A DNA stretch of 10,011 bases from an uncultured Eggerthellaceae bacterium. Its GTDB lineage: Bacteria > Actinomycetota > Coriobacteriia > Coriobacteriales > Eggerthellaceae. The position numbers were made by a program, and so were the translations under genes. Under the pieces are notes generated by a model that saw only the letters and a list, made by a program, of their open reading frames with translations, was not told the origin of the DNA and made no database searches. Where the stretch lies: the NCBI GenBank assembly GCA_934645125.1, contig CAKUDT010000032.1, positions 1 through 10,011 of the forward strand, read 5' to 3'. Positions 1 through 5,773 of the stretch are shown in pieces (within the stretch, counting starts at the first letter, position 1; each line of letters opens with the position of its first letter).

Positions 1-300
1 GTTTTGACCTGCGGAAATCTTACTTTCGATACGAAAGCACGCACGGCACGCGTGGGCTCAGAAACGCTGGCGTTGACCCGAAAGGAAACGGGAATCCTGG
101 AGCATCTTATGCTCAACCAAGGGCGCCCGGTAAGCCAAGAAGAGCTTCTCGAGCACGTATGGGACAGCAATGCGAACAGCTTCAGCAATTCGATTCGCGT
201 GCATATTTCCTCACTCAGAAAAAAGCTGCGCGCCGCACTGGGGCATGACCCTATTCGCAACCGCATTGGCGAGGGCTACGTGATGGAGGACGCTCAATGA
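1..300 (+). CDS. OmpR/PhoB-family response regulator, C-terminal DNA-binding domain (5' end outside window)
   Basis: Only the last 99 codons are present. The reading frame is open to base 1, so the phosphoacceptor receiver domain lies upstream of the window. The visible part is a winged-helix effector domain of the OmpR/PhoB type: the LTRKE segment that opens the helical core, then GRPVSQEELLEHVW, the recognition-helix region SNSIRVHISSLRKKL, and a wing ending IRNRIGEGYVM. These match the usual family pattern (LT..E..LL, R..L...VW, V..HI..LRKKL, I.T.RG.GY). The protein would bind DNA as a dimer after phosphorylation. Its TGA stop overlaps the ATG of the histidine kinase (ATGA at 297-300), so the two are translationally coupled and almost certainly a cognate pair. 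The target genes cannot be deduced from this window. Confidence 0.93.
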   Translation, partial: VLTCGNLTFDTKARTARVGSETLALTRKETGILEHLMLNQGRPVSQEELLEHVWDSNANSFSNSIRVHISSLRKKLRAALGHDPIRNRIGEGYVMEDAQ

Positions 301-1451
301 GAAGTGGCTCGGTGAAAAAACTTTCGCTGCAATGGCGCATCACGCTGACCACGGCGCTTTTGGTTTGTGTGACCTGCGTGCTTATGAACTGCCTGATTGG
401 CTATTCGGGAATGCGCTACATGGAATCGATCGGCAACGGTTTGGCGGCCTATGGCGATATCGATAAGGGCGAGCCAGGTTCGTTTGATCCCGAAAACGTT
501 AGCCCTGACCAGGACCTTACAATTATCGTAAGCGATGCGCAGCAGTCGTTTGGCGCAACGAACTGGCTGATTACCGTGGCGGTTACGTTGCTGGGCGGCG
601 TACTTGCGTATTTCGTGAGCGGTCGGGCGTTGCGTCCGCTGCGGGATTTTGCCGCGCAAGTCGAACAGGTACAACCGAACAACCTGGCCGAAATGAAAAT
701 CAGCGAAGACGTGCTGCCTGAGTTCAAGCAGTTCAGCGCATCGTTTAACGACATGATTGACCGCCTTGACCAGGGGTTTAGCGCGCAGAAACAATTCACG
801 GGAAATGCTGCCCACGAATTGCGCACGCCGCTTGCGCTCATGCAGGCGCAAATGGAGCTGTTTTCCCTTGAGCACTCTGATGTGAACCCTGAAACCGCCG
901 ACTTCCTGAAATTGCTGCAAGAGCAAACAGAAAGAATGTCGCAAATGACAAAAACGTTGCTGGAGATGAGCGAGCTGCGTTCCGTTCCGTGCGATGACCG
1001 AATTGAGCTGGCACCCCTGGTCGAAGAGGTATTTGCCGACTTGGCGCCCTTAGCGGAACAGCGGGAGATTGTCCTTGAGTGCACGGGCGATACCGTAATC
1101 GTTGGCAGCGACACGTTGATGTATCGTCTGGTTTTCAATCTGGTGGAAAACGCGTTACGCTACAGTCGCTCAGGCACGGCGGTGGGCGTTTCCGTCTGCG
1201 AAGAAACGAACTGCGTTTTGCTGCGCGTGCGGGATAGGGGAACAGGGATTCCCGAGCAGTATAAAGAAAGCATCTTCCAGCCGTTTTTCCGCGTTGACAA
1301 GTCCCGGAGCAGGGAATATGGCGGTGTGGGGCTGGGGTTGTCGCTCGTTTGGGAGATCGCCGCGCTCCACGGCGGTGCCGTGGAAGTCGAAGAAAGCACC
1401 AACGAAGGCACGATTATGCTGGTGACCCTTCCGAAGGGTTCGCTTGCGTGA
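297..1451 (+). CDS. Sensor histidine kinase, membrane-bound, two-component
   Basis: A 384-residue sensor kinase, normal length for the class with a short sensor loop. Two membrane segments are visible at about residues 15-36 and 88-108, bracketing an extracytoplasmic loop of about 50 residues. A HAMP-like linker follows (about 109-160). The HisKA dimerization domain carries the phosphoacceptor in HELRTPLA (His173). The HATPase domain shows the N box (NLVENALRYS, about 281-290), G1 box (DRGTGIP, 313-319), F box (IFQPFFR, 326-332) and G2 box (GVGLGLSLV, 343-351), so all catalytic motifs are intact. It should autophosphorylate and transfer the phosphate to the response regulator encoded just upstream. 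The signal is unknown; the acidic short loop offers no recognisable ligand domain. The gene converges on tetR with only 15 bp between the stop codons. Confidence 0.95.
   Translation: MRSGSVKKLSLQWRITLTTALLVCVTCVLMNCLIGYSGMRYMESIGNGLAAYGDIDKGEPGSFDPENVSPDQDLTIIVSDAQQSFGATNWLITVAVTLLGGVLAYFVSGRALRPLRDFAAQVEQVQPNNLAEMKISEDVLPEFKQFSASFNDMIDRLDQGFSAQKQFTGNAAHELRTPLALMQAQMELFSLEHSDVNPETADFLKLLQEQTERMSQMTKTLLEMSELRSVPCDDRIELAPLVEEVFADLAPLAEQREIVLECTGDTVIVGSDTLMYRLVFNLVENALRYSRSGTAVGVSVCEETNCVLLRVRDRGTGIPEQYKESIFQPFFRVDKSRSREYGGVGLGLSLVWEIAALHGGAVEVEESTNEGTIMLVTLPKGSLA
1425..1439. repeat. Short inverted repeat at the end of the histidine kinase gene
   Basis: ACCCTT-CCG-AAGGGT forms a perfect 6-bp inverted repeat inside the last codons of the kinase gene, 28 nt beyond the stop of the convergent tetR. 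It has no T tract on either strand, so it is at best a weak termination or transcript-stabilising element for the convergent pair. Confidence 0.3.
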
Positions 1452-1466
1452 CGAGTGGCACCGGTA

Positions 1467-2231
1467 TCAGTGGTAACTGGCGCGCTCTACCACGGCTAAC
1501 GCGTCCAGATAGTCCTTCTCCGATGTCTTCTTGAGCTCTTTTCTCATGTTCGGATCGTTGAGCGGCGAAACAACAAGAATCTGGTTTCCCGGGCGCAGCT
1601 GCGAATTGTAATTCTTGACCATGATCTTCATGAATTTGCGCGTTGCGATTTTCGCGTTGTCGCCTTCTTTGTATTTATCGCGATACTCGGCGAGCATTCC
1701 CCTGAATATATACGAGTCCGTTTCGCACAGGTACGAAAGGCTTTCCATGTCAATCATGCCCATGTCCACTGCTTTGGACATGGTTAAAAAACCACGCTTT
1801 TTAATGTCGCTGTTGCCCATCATCGTGATCATGTACGAGCGAACGTTGGTAAGTTCTTCGGGGAAGATCTGGTAGAAGTCGTAAAGAACGCTGCTCAGCA
1901 AATCGGGATCGGTGTTGTAGAACAGCTGCTCGAAAACGGGCACGTTCCTGAAAGCGTAAAACGCAAAGCATTCCCACAGCTGGATGTTAAGCTGCAGGGG
2001 ATTCAGGTCAACCTTGGAAAGCGTCTGGACGTCCAGCGAATAGTCGCTCAAGAAACGTATGGAAGCGTAGACAACAAGTTCGTCAAGATTGTCGAAATGT
2101 TTGTAGAGCGCCGCGCTGCTGCAGCCAACTTCATCGGCTACTTTTCGAATTGAAATGCCATCAAGGCCGTCGCGCTCAAGAATGCGATAGGCCGCGTCGA
2201 TGTACTTGCGTCTGTTGTCGTTTTTTGCCAT
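1467..2231 (-). CDS. TetR/AcrR-family transcriptional regulator
   Basis: A 254-residue regulator, a little longer than the typical 190-220 of the family. The N-terminal TetR helix-turn-helix is clear: YIDAAYRILERDG then GISIRKVADEVGCSSAALYKHF (about residues 25-46), followed by the usual NLDELV. The remaining ~200 residues are a helical ligand-binding/dimerization domain with no recognisable ligand signature. The start at 2231 gives the normal short N-terminal tail before the first helix; an AAGG about 12 nt upstream is a weak ribosome binding site. The gene follows the BCCT/methyltransferase block on the same strand but is separated from it by a terminator, so it likely has its own promoter. 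Its probable operator is the GTAATCA-N-TGATTAC palindrome found upstream of both BCCT genes, with a weaker copy in its own promoter region; this is inferred, not shown. Confidence 0.93.
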   Translation of the reverse strand: MAKNDNRRKYIDAAYRILERDGLDGISIRKVADEVGCSSAALYKHFDNLDELVVYASIRFLSDYSLDVQTLSKVDLNPLQLNIQLWECFAFYAFRNVPVFEQLFYNTDPDLLSSVLYDFYQIFPEELTNVRSYMITMMGNSDIKKRGFLTMSKAVDMGMIDMESLSYLCETDSYIFRGMLAEYRDKYKEGDNAKIATRKFMKIMVKNYNSQLRPGNQILVVSPLNDPNMRKELKKTSEKDYLDALAVVERASYH

Positions 2232-2272
2232 TGGTATGTTGGACCTTGCTTAGAGTATTTTTATCGTTGCTT

Positions 2273-2298
2273 ATTGTATCGTATTTATCAGGCATAAC
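2273..2298 (-). promoter_or_regulatory. Putative tetR promoter with degenerate operator-like palindrome
   Basis: Reading the minus strand, TACAAT (2278-2273) is a plausible -10 about 42 nt upstream of the tetR start. No good -35 is seen. Directly upstream of it, 2284-2298 reads TTTATCAGGCATAAC on the plus strand and shares 11 of 15 positions with the BCCT B palindrome GTAATCAGTGATAAC. A repressor bound there would sit in the promoter spacer, consistent with autoregulation. The match is weak and the call is tentative. Confidence 0.35.
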
Positions 2299-2322
2299 GC
2301 CGCACTTATATAGATCGGACAT

Positions 2323-2363
2323 AAAAACGGAAGAGCCCTCCGTGCGGAAGGCCCTCCCGTTTT
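2323..2363 (-). terminator. Rho-independent terminator of the methyltransferase/BCCT block
   Basis: On the minus strand the sequence starts AAAACGGGAGGGCC and ends GGCTCTTCCGTTTTTAT. The arms pair over about 14 bp with two G-U wobbles, the inner UUCC/GGAG extends the stem around a 4-nt loop, and the descending arm runs into a T tract. It begins 40 nt after the methyltransferase stop. The wobbles pair only in the minus-strand RNA (they would be A-C mismatches on plus), which fixes the orientation. Confidence 0.85.
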
Positions 2364-2403
2364 GCATGGACTAAAAATCCTTCCGGGTTTTGAGTTCGGA
2401 GTT

Positions 2404-3105
2404 TTAGAGCGTATCGATCTTGTCAAGAACGGCAGCGTCTACGCCAGCTTCAATGAAGATTTGCTTCGCCTTGTCGAATGCCACCCTGTCAAGCTCGGGC
2501 TGCTTGTATGCGTCCATGAGCTTGTTGTACTGCTCGGTGATGCGCTTGTTCAGCTGTGCCTGCGGGTCGGCAACTGGTCCGCGGGTGCTGATCATAGGCA
2601 GGAAGGGCTCTTTGCGGCACCACTCGAAGGTGTGATCTTCGGTCAGATACTCGCCATCGTGGCCGATTTCCTCGATAAGCTCCATGGGAATAGTGTCCTC
2701 GTTGATGGTGATGTCCTTCATGAAGCGCTTGATGTAGCGGTTGATCTCGAAGTCCTGGATAACCTTGGCATACGACGTGGAGCTAAAGCCGTCTAGAATG
2801 CCTGCTGCGTGAATGACGAAGTTCATGTGCTGCAGGTAGTCGGTCATCAGCGTTGCCATGGACTCGTAGCCGGACTGCGCGTCAACAATCTTGGAGTCGG
2901 TGAGCGCGCCACCGCCGCGGCACGGCAGCTCGTAGAACTTGGCCAGCTGAGCGCAGTACTTGTAGCACAGGGCGCCTTCGGGGGAACCGATTGCAATCTG
3001 GCCCGTTGCCATATCGGCGGTTGTGGTCTGCGTTGCGTACATAACCGGCGTACCCGGGTTGATCATTTCGGCCAGCGCAATAACGGGAAGAATTTCGGCA
3101 TTCAT
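2404..3105 (-). CDS. MttB-superfamily methyltransferase, C-terminal half (233 aa)
   Basis: The C-terminal part of the disrupted methyltransferase, in a different frame from the N-terminal half. It contains the family segments NAEILPVIALAE, LPCRGGGALTDSK and DAQSGYESM, then the long C-terminal helices with EPFLPMISTRGP. The ATG at 3105 overlaps the TGA of the first half as TGATG, so termination-reinitiation could in principle yield a second polypeptide, but no independent Shine-Dalgarno is evident. The region GGALTDSK corresponds, as I recall the family, to the neighbourhood of the pyrrolysine site in archaeal MttB; it is fully read with sense codons here, marking a non-Pyl member. Confidence 0.65.
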   Translation of the reverse strand: MNAEILPVIALAEMINPGTPVMYATQTTTADMATGQIAIGSPEGALCYKYCAQLAKFYELPCRGGGALTDSKIVDAQSGYESMATLMTDYLQHMNFVIHAAGILDGFSSTSYAKVIQDFEINRYIKRFMKDITINEDTIPMELIEEIGHDGEYLTEDHTFEWCRKEPFLPMISTRGPVADPQAQLNKRITEQYNKLMDAYKQPELDRVAFDKAKQIFIEAGVDAAVLDKIDTL

Positions 3106-3815
3106 CAGCGCAACGTAACGGGGCTGGTGGAACCTGCCATGGAGCAGTTTGCAATAACGAACGGCTGACCATTGCTTGCGAACTCAATCAGGGTATCGGT
3201 CATGTTGAGGTCAAGCATCAACGGGCTGTTCACGTTTACGATCGTAATGATGTACGGATCGTTGCGCATGTTCTCTTCGCCATAGATTGCCTTGGCGCCT
3301 TCCATAAGGGCATGCACAACGTTCTTGGCGCCGGCAACAACAAGCTGCGTCTTCTCGGAGTGCGTCGCCGCTGCGTAGAACATGGCCAGGCTGGAGGTAG
3401 CGGGGGCTACGTCAGAGGGCTGAACCATAAGGCCGCCGTTGATGTTGAAGTCGTAGTTTGCTTCGAACAGCTTTGCGTAGTTGATGTAATCTTCAATGGT
3501 AGCGTTGCGCTTGGTGCCATCCATTTCGGTGATGTTGGGAGCGCCGTAAGGGGGAGCGGGCTCGGTGCGATCGCCGCCGATGATGACATCGTATTTCGGA
3601 TTGCGCGCTTTTACCTTGAAGGTGCTGGGGGCCTTGCGAACCCAGTACATCAGCTGGTCTTCGGTGAAGTAAGCAATTTCGCCTTCAACGCGAATGCCGT
3701 GCTCTTTCAGGATCCTGCGTGCTTCCGGATGAAGGAAACGCATGCCTACGGTCTCAAGGATTTGCATGCTCTTGTCGTGGATTTCCTGCAGTTGCATTCT
3801 CTTCGTGCGCTCCAT
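3105..3815 (-). CDS. MttB-superfamily methyltransferase, N-terminal half (236 aa)
   Basis: The N-terminal part of the disrupted methyltransferase. It opens with MERTKRMQLQEIHDKSMQILETVGMRFLHPEARRILKEHG split over the usual N-terminal helices; features such as the HDKSMQILETVG segment, PPYGAPNITEMDG and GGLMVQPSDVAP are typical of MttB/MtgB proteins. It runs through the first half of the TIM barrel to MAGSTSPVT, after which the frame is lost and TGA follows two codons later. Start choice: the ATG at 3815 has AAAGGA six nt upstream. Alone, half a barrel is unlikely to be an active methyltransferase. Confidence 0.7.
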   Translation of the reverse strand: MERTKRMQLQEIHDKSMQILETVGMRFLHPEARRILKEHGIRVEGEIAYFTEDQLMYWVRKAPSTFKVKARNPKYDVIIGGDRTEPAPPYGAPNITEMDGTKRNATIEDYINYAKLFEANYDFNINGGLMVQPSDVAPATSSLAMFYAAATHSEKTQLVVAGAKNVVHALMEGAKAIYGEENMRNDPYIITIVNVNSPLMLDLNMTDTLIEFASNGQPFVIANCSMAGSTSPVTLR

Positions 3816-3855
3816 TTTGGTTCCTTTCTCTTTTTTCTCTTCCTATTTTTTTCGT

Positions 3856-3890
3856 AAAGCACCGTTTTTTGGTTAACGAGCCGGTACTTT
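3856..3890 (-). repeat. Intercistronic hairpin between BCCT B and the methyltransferase gene
   Basis: On the minus strand AAAGTACCG (3890-3882) pairs with CGGTGCTTT (3864-3856) over 9 bp including one U-G wobble, around a 17-nt loop. No T tract follows (an A run does), so it is not an intrinsic terminator; it is more likely an mRNA-processing or stabilising hairpin in a bicistronic message. Two direct copies of GTTTTT(T)GGTTAA lie at 3864-3876 and 3902-3913, the second overlapping the BCCT B stop codon. Confidence 0.4.
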
Positions 3891-3909
3891 AAAAGCCTTG
3901 GGTTTTTGG

Positions 3910-5577
3910 TTAAGCTGTCTCTTTTGGTGCTTCGACCTTATCCATAAGAGAGCCATTCGCGTTTTTGTTCTCTTCCTGTCGCAGGGCTTCTCTTTCTTCG
4001 TCGGTGAGCGTCATGTCGTATTCGCTGCGATGCTTCATACTCTTGATGTACGAGGCAACCATCATTCCCATAATGATCAGAATGGGGAAGGCGCATACCA
4101 CGCAGGAGGTCTGCATGGCGCTCAGGCCGCCGCTGTAGAACAGGGCAAATGCGATCAGACCCATGAGCGAACCCCAAATGATCTTGAGGAAGGTCGGTGC
4201 GCTTCTGCCTTCTTTGTTGCGACGCGCCATTTCCTCTTCGGTGGTGGTCATTTCCGCCAGTGAAAGAGTCATGGATTCAGCCAACGTAGCGAAGGAGAAG
4301 ATGATCGCCAAGAACGCCAGCACGATCAAAACCGGAGACAGGGGCAGCGTCTTGACGTAGGCGAACAGTGCTGCGGCAACTCCGTACTCGGCGATGGTGT
4401 CTGCCAAGCCGCCTTGGGTCATTTCTACCAGCATGGACGAGCTGCCGAATACGCCAAACCAAGCAATTGCGAAGATGGTCGGGACAATCATATTCACCAG
4501 AACGAACTGACGAATGGTGCGGCCCTTGGACAGCATGATCAGGAACAAGCCAACCAGGGGAGCAAATGCCAGCCACCAAGCCCAGTAGAAGATCGTAGTG
4601 CCGCTGACCCAGCCAGACTGGAAGGCGGGCTCAAGGTAGAATGACTGCGGGACCAGGATTGCCAGGTACTGACCAACGGCGCTGGTGGTGCAGTTGATGA
4701 TGAACAGCGTGCCGCCGAAGATGAACGCCCACACCAGCAGCGCGATGTAGATGTACATGTTTGCCTGGCTGATGTACTTGATGCCCTTGTGAAGGCCCGA
4801 GCAAGCAGCCACGATGTAGAAGATGGCCATGCCGCCGATAACGAAGATTGCCAGGATGTTCGCATCGACTTCTACGCCGAACACGTAGCCAATGCCGGTA
4901 ACGAACTGCTGTACCGCCATGCCCAGGGAGGTGCCGATGCCGCCCACGAGTGCGAAGATGCAAATGCCGTTGATGATCTTGCCCAGCGTGCCGTTTGCTT
5001 TTTCGCCCAGCAGCGGGTACAGCGCAGAGCTGACCTGGAACTTCTGTTTGCCGTTCATGATGATGAACGCGCAGCAAACGCCTACTGCCGTGTAGATTGC
5101 GTAGGGGTGCAGGCCCCAGTGCATGAACACGTACGGTAATGCGTGCTCTGCGGCTTCGGGCGTGCCGCCTTCGATCCCGGTGAATGCGGGCGGGTTCGTG
5201 AAGTTGGCCAGCGGTTCTGCAACGCTCCAGAACACGATGCCAATTGCAATGCCCGAGGTAAGCGCGATGGAGAACCATGCCCAAAAAGACATTTCCGGTT
5301 TTGCGTCCTTACCGCCAAGTTTGATGTTGCCGTACTTGCTGAAACCTGCCCATAAGCAGAAGATAAGCAAGGCAAACGTGCTTATGGCGTAGAGCCATCC
5401 GAAGTCCACCGTAAGGAAGCTCAGAGCAGCGTTTGCTCCCTTTTCAAAGGCTTTCGGTGCGGCTATGCCGACTATGACCGCAATCAGAATAAGAATTGCC
5501 GGCAGCAGGAACGTAGGCTTATCGATGATGCTCAGCCAGTCTCTTTTCGGTTGCGATTTGTCGTTCGTAGATTTCAT
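3910..5577 (-). CDS. BCCT-family betaine/carnitine/choline-type transporter (B)
   Basis: A 555-residue secondary transporter of the BCCT family, with the expected run of about 12 hydrophobic segments and a charged C-terminal tail (EYDMTLTDEEREALRQEE). Signature parts are visible: the glycine-rich TM3 segment SGIAIGIVFWSVAEPLANF (about 108-126), the TM4 aromatic segment HWGLHPYAIY (153-162), the BCCT signature FYWAWWLAFAPLVGLF (330-345) and the following loop SKGRTIRQF (350-358). It would import a quaternary ammonium compound; counter-ion or antiport mode cannot be decided. A strong ribosome binding site (AAAGGAGGGG) sits just before the ATG. Downstream, the methyltransferase gene starts after 94 nt, which points to a shared transcript and a substrate that the methyltransferase demethylates. 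Upstream is a paralogue (BCCT A). Compared with the recalled BetP aromatic box, the TM4 second Trp is Tyr159 here. Confidence 0.95.
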   Translation of the reverse strand: MKSTNDKSQPKRDWLSIIDKPTFLLPAILILIAVIVGIAAPKAFEKGANAALSFLTVDFGWLYAISTFALLIFCLWAGFSKYGNIKLGGKDAKPEMSFWAWFSIALTSGIAIGIVFWSVAEPLANFTNPPAFTGIEGGTPEAAEHALPYVFMHWGLHPYAIYTAVGVCCAFIIMNGKQKFQVSSALYPLLGEKANGTLGKIINGICIFALVGGIGTSLGMAVQQFVTGIGYVFGVEVDANILAIFVIGGMAIFYIVAACSGLHKGIKYISQANMYIYIALLVWAFIFGGTLFIINCTTSAVGQYLAILVPQSFYLEPAFQSGWVSGTTIFYWAWWLAFAPLVGLFLIMLSKGRTIRQFVLVNMIVPTIFAIAWFGVFGSSSMLVEMTQGGLADTIAEYGVAAALFAYVKTLPLSPVLIVLAFLAIIFSFATLAESMTLSLAEMTTTEEEMARRNKEGRSAPTFLKIIWGSLMGLIAFALFYSGGLSAMQTSCVVCAFPILIIMGMMVASYIKSMKHRSEYDMTLTDEEREALRQEENKNANGSLMDKVEAPKETA

Positions 5578-5773
5578 TTCCCCTCCTTTGCGGAATTGTT
5601 GTCATGTTTCCCAGTGCTCAGTGTTGCCGTTCTTCAATGCTGAAATGCTGGTCTCCTTTCTGTGATTTCTCTCGTGTAGGTAATCAGTGATAACCACGAA
5701 GTGCGCAGTATTCCTAGGGCAGATGCTCGTTGGTTGTTGCGTGGTTTTCTTGGGCTAGAACGGTTTTGTTACG
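5578..5773 (-). promoter_or_regulatory. Intergenic/leader region of BCCT B
   Basis: This 196-bp gap between the two BCCT genes has no convincing intrinsic terminator and no good -35/-10 pair, but holds an operator-like palindrome (5679-5695, separate entry). In addition to the strong ribosome binding site next to the BCCT B start, a second Shine-Dalgarno-like AAAGGAG lies at 5659-5653, six nt before a 14-codon frame (5646-5602) whose first codon would be ATT, or TTG at 5637. This could be a leader peptide or a chance match. Confidence 0.4.
5679..5695. promoter_or_regulatory. Operator-like palindrome upstream of BCCT B
   Basis: GGTAATCA-G-TGATAACC: two 8-bp arms around one base, with a single mismatched pair. 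It closely matches the palindrome upstream of BCCT A (AGTAATCATTGATTACC). Size and symmetry fit a TetR-type dimer site, and tetR is the only such regulator encoded here. Binding is inferred. Confidence 0.65.

Larger units (their letters stand above)
2404..3815 (-). pseudogene. MttB-superfamily (non-pyrrolysine) methylamine/betaine methyltransferase, frame-disrupted
   Basis: Two adjacent minus-strand frames together make one trimethylamine-methyltransferase superfamily protein. Members transfer a methyl group from a quaternary or tertiary amine (glycine betaine, proline betaine, carnitine, trimethylamine) to a cob(I)alamin-carrying corrinoid protein. The N-terminal frame (3815-3105) ends ...CSMAGSTSPVTLR-stop and the C-terminal frame (3105-2404) begins MNAEILPVIALAEMINPGTPV. 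From the recalled family pattern PVTLAGxLxxxNAE, about 8 residues should lie between PVT and NAE; here only 11 nt do, which fits a roughly 13-nt deletion that shifts the frame. The junction stop is TGA, not TAG, and no in-frame TAG occurs elsewhere, so pyrrolysine does not explain the break. The restored length (~474 residues) is normal for the family. A good Shine-Dalgarno (AAAGGA) precedes the start at 3815. No corrinoid-protein gene lies in the window. Confidence 0.8.

Noticed and set aside
294..1138. Long minus-strand open frames opposite the histidine kinase (216 and 229 codons)
   Set aside because: The plus strand carries an intact kinase with all motifs; the antisense frames show no recognisable family.
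3105..3107. Readthrough of the stop in the MttB-like gene as pyrrolysine (or selenocysteine)
   Set aside because: The codon is TGA followed by another TGA in the same frame, not TAG, and the downstream homology is in a different frame, so stop-codon recoding cannot join the halves.
3095..3125. Programmed ribosomal frameshift in the MttB-like gene
   Set aside because: No slippery heptamer or obvious stimulatory structure at the junction, and several residues of the family pattern appear to be missing, which points to a deletion.
3312..3857. 181-codon plus-strand open frame opposite the methyltransferase
   Set aside because: Antisense shadow of the conserved methyltransferase N-terminal half; no ribosome binding site or recognisable domain.
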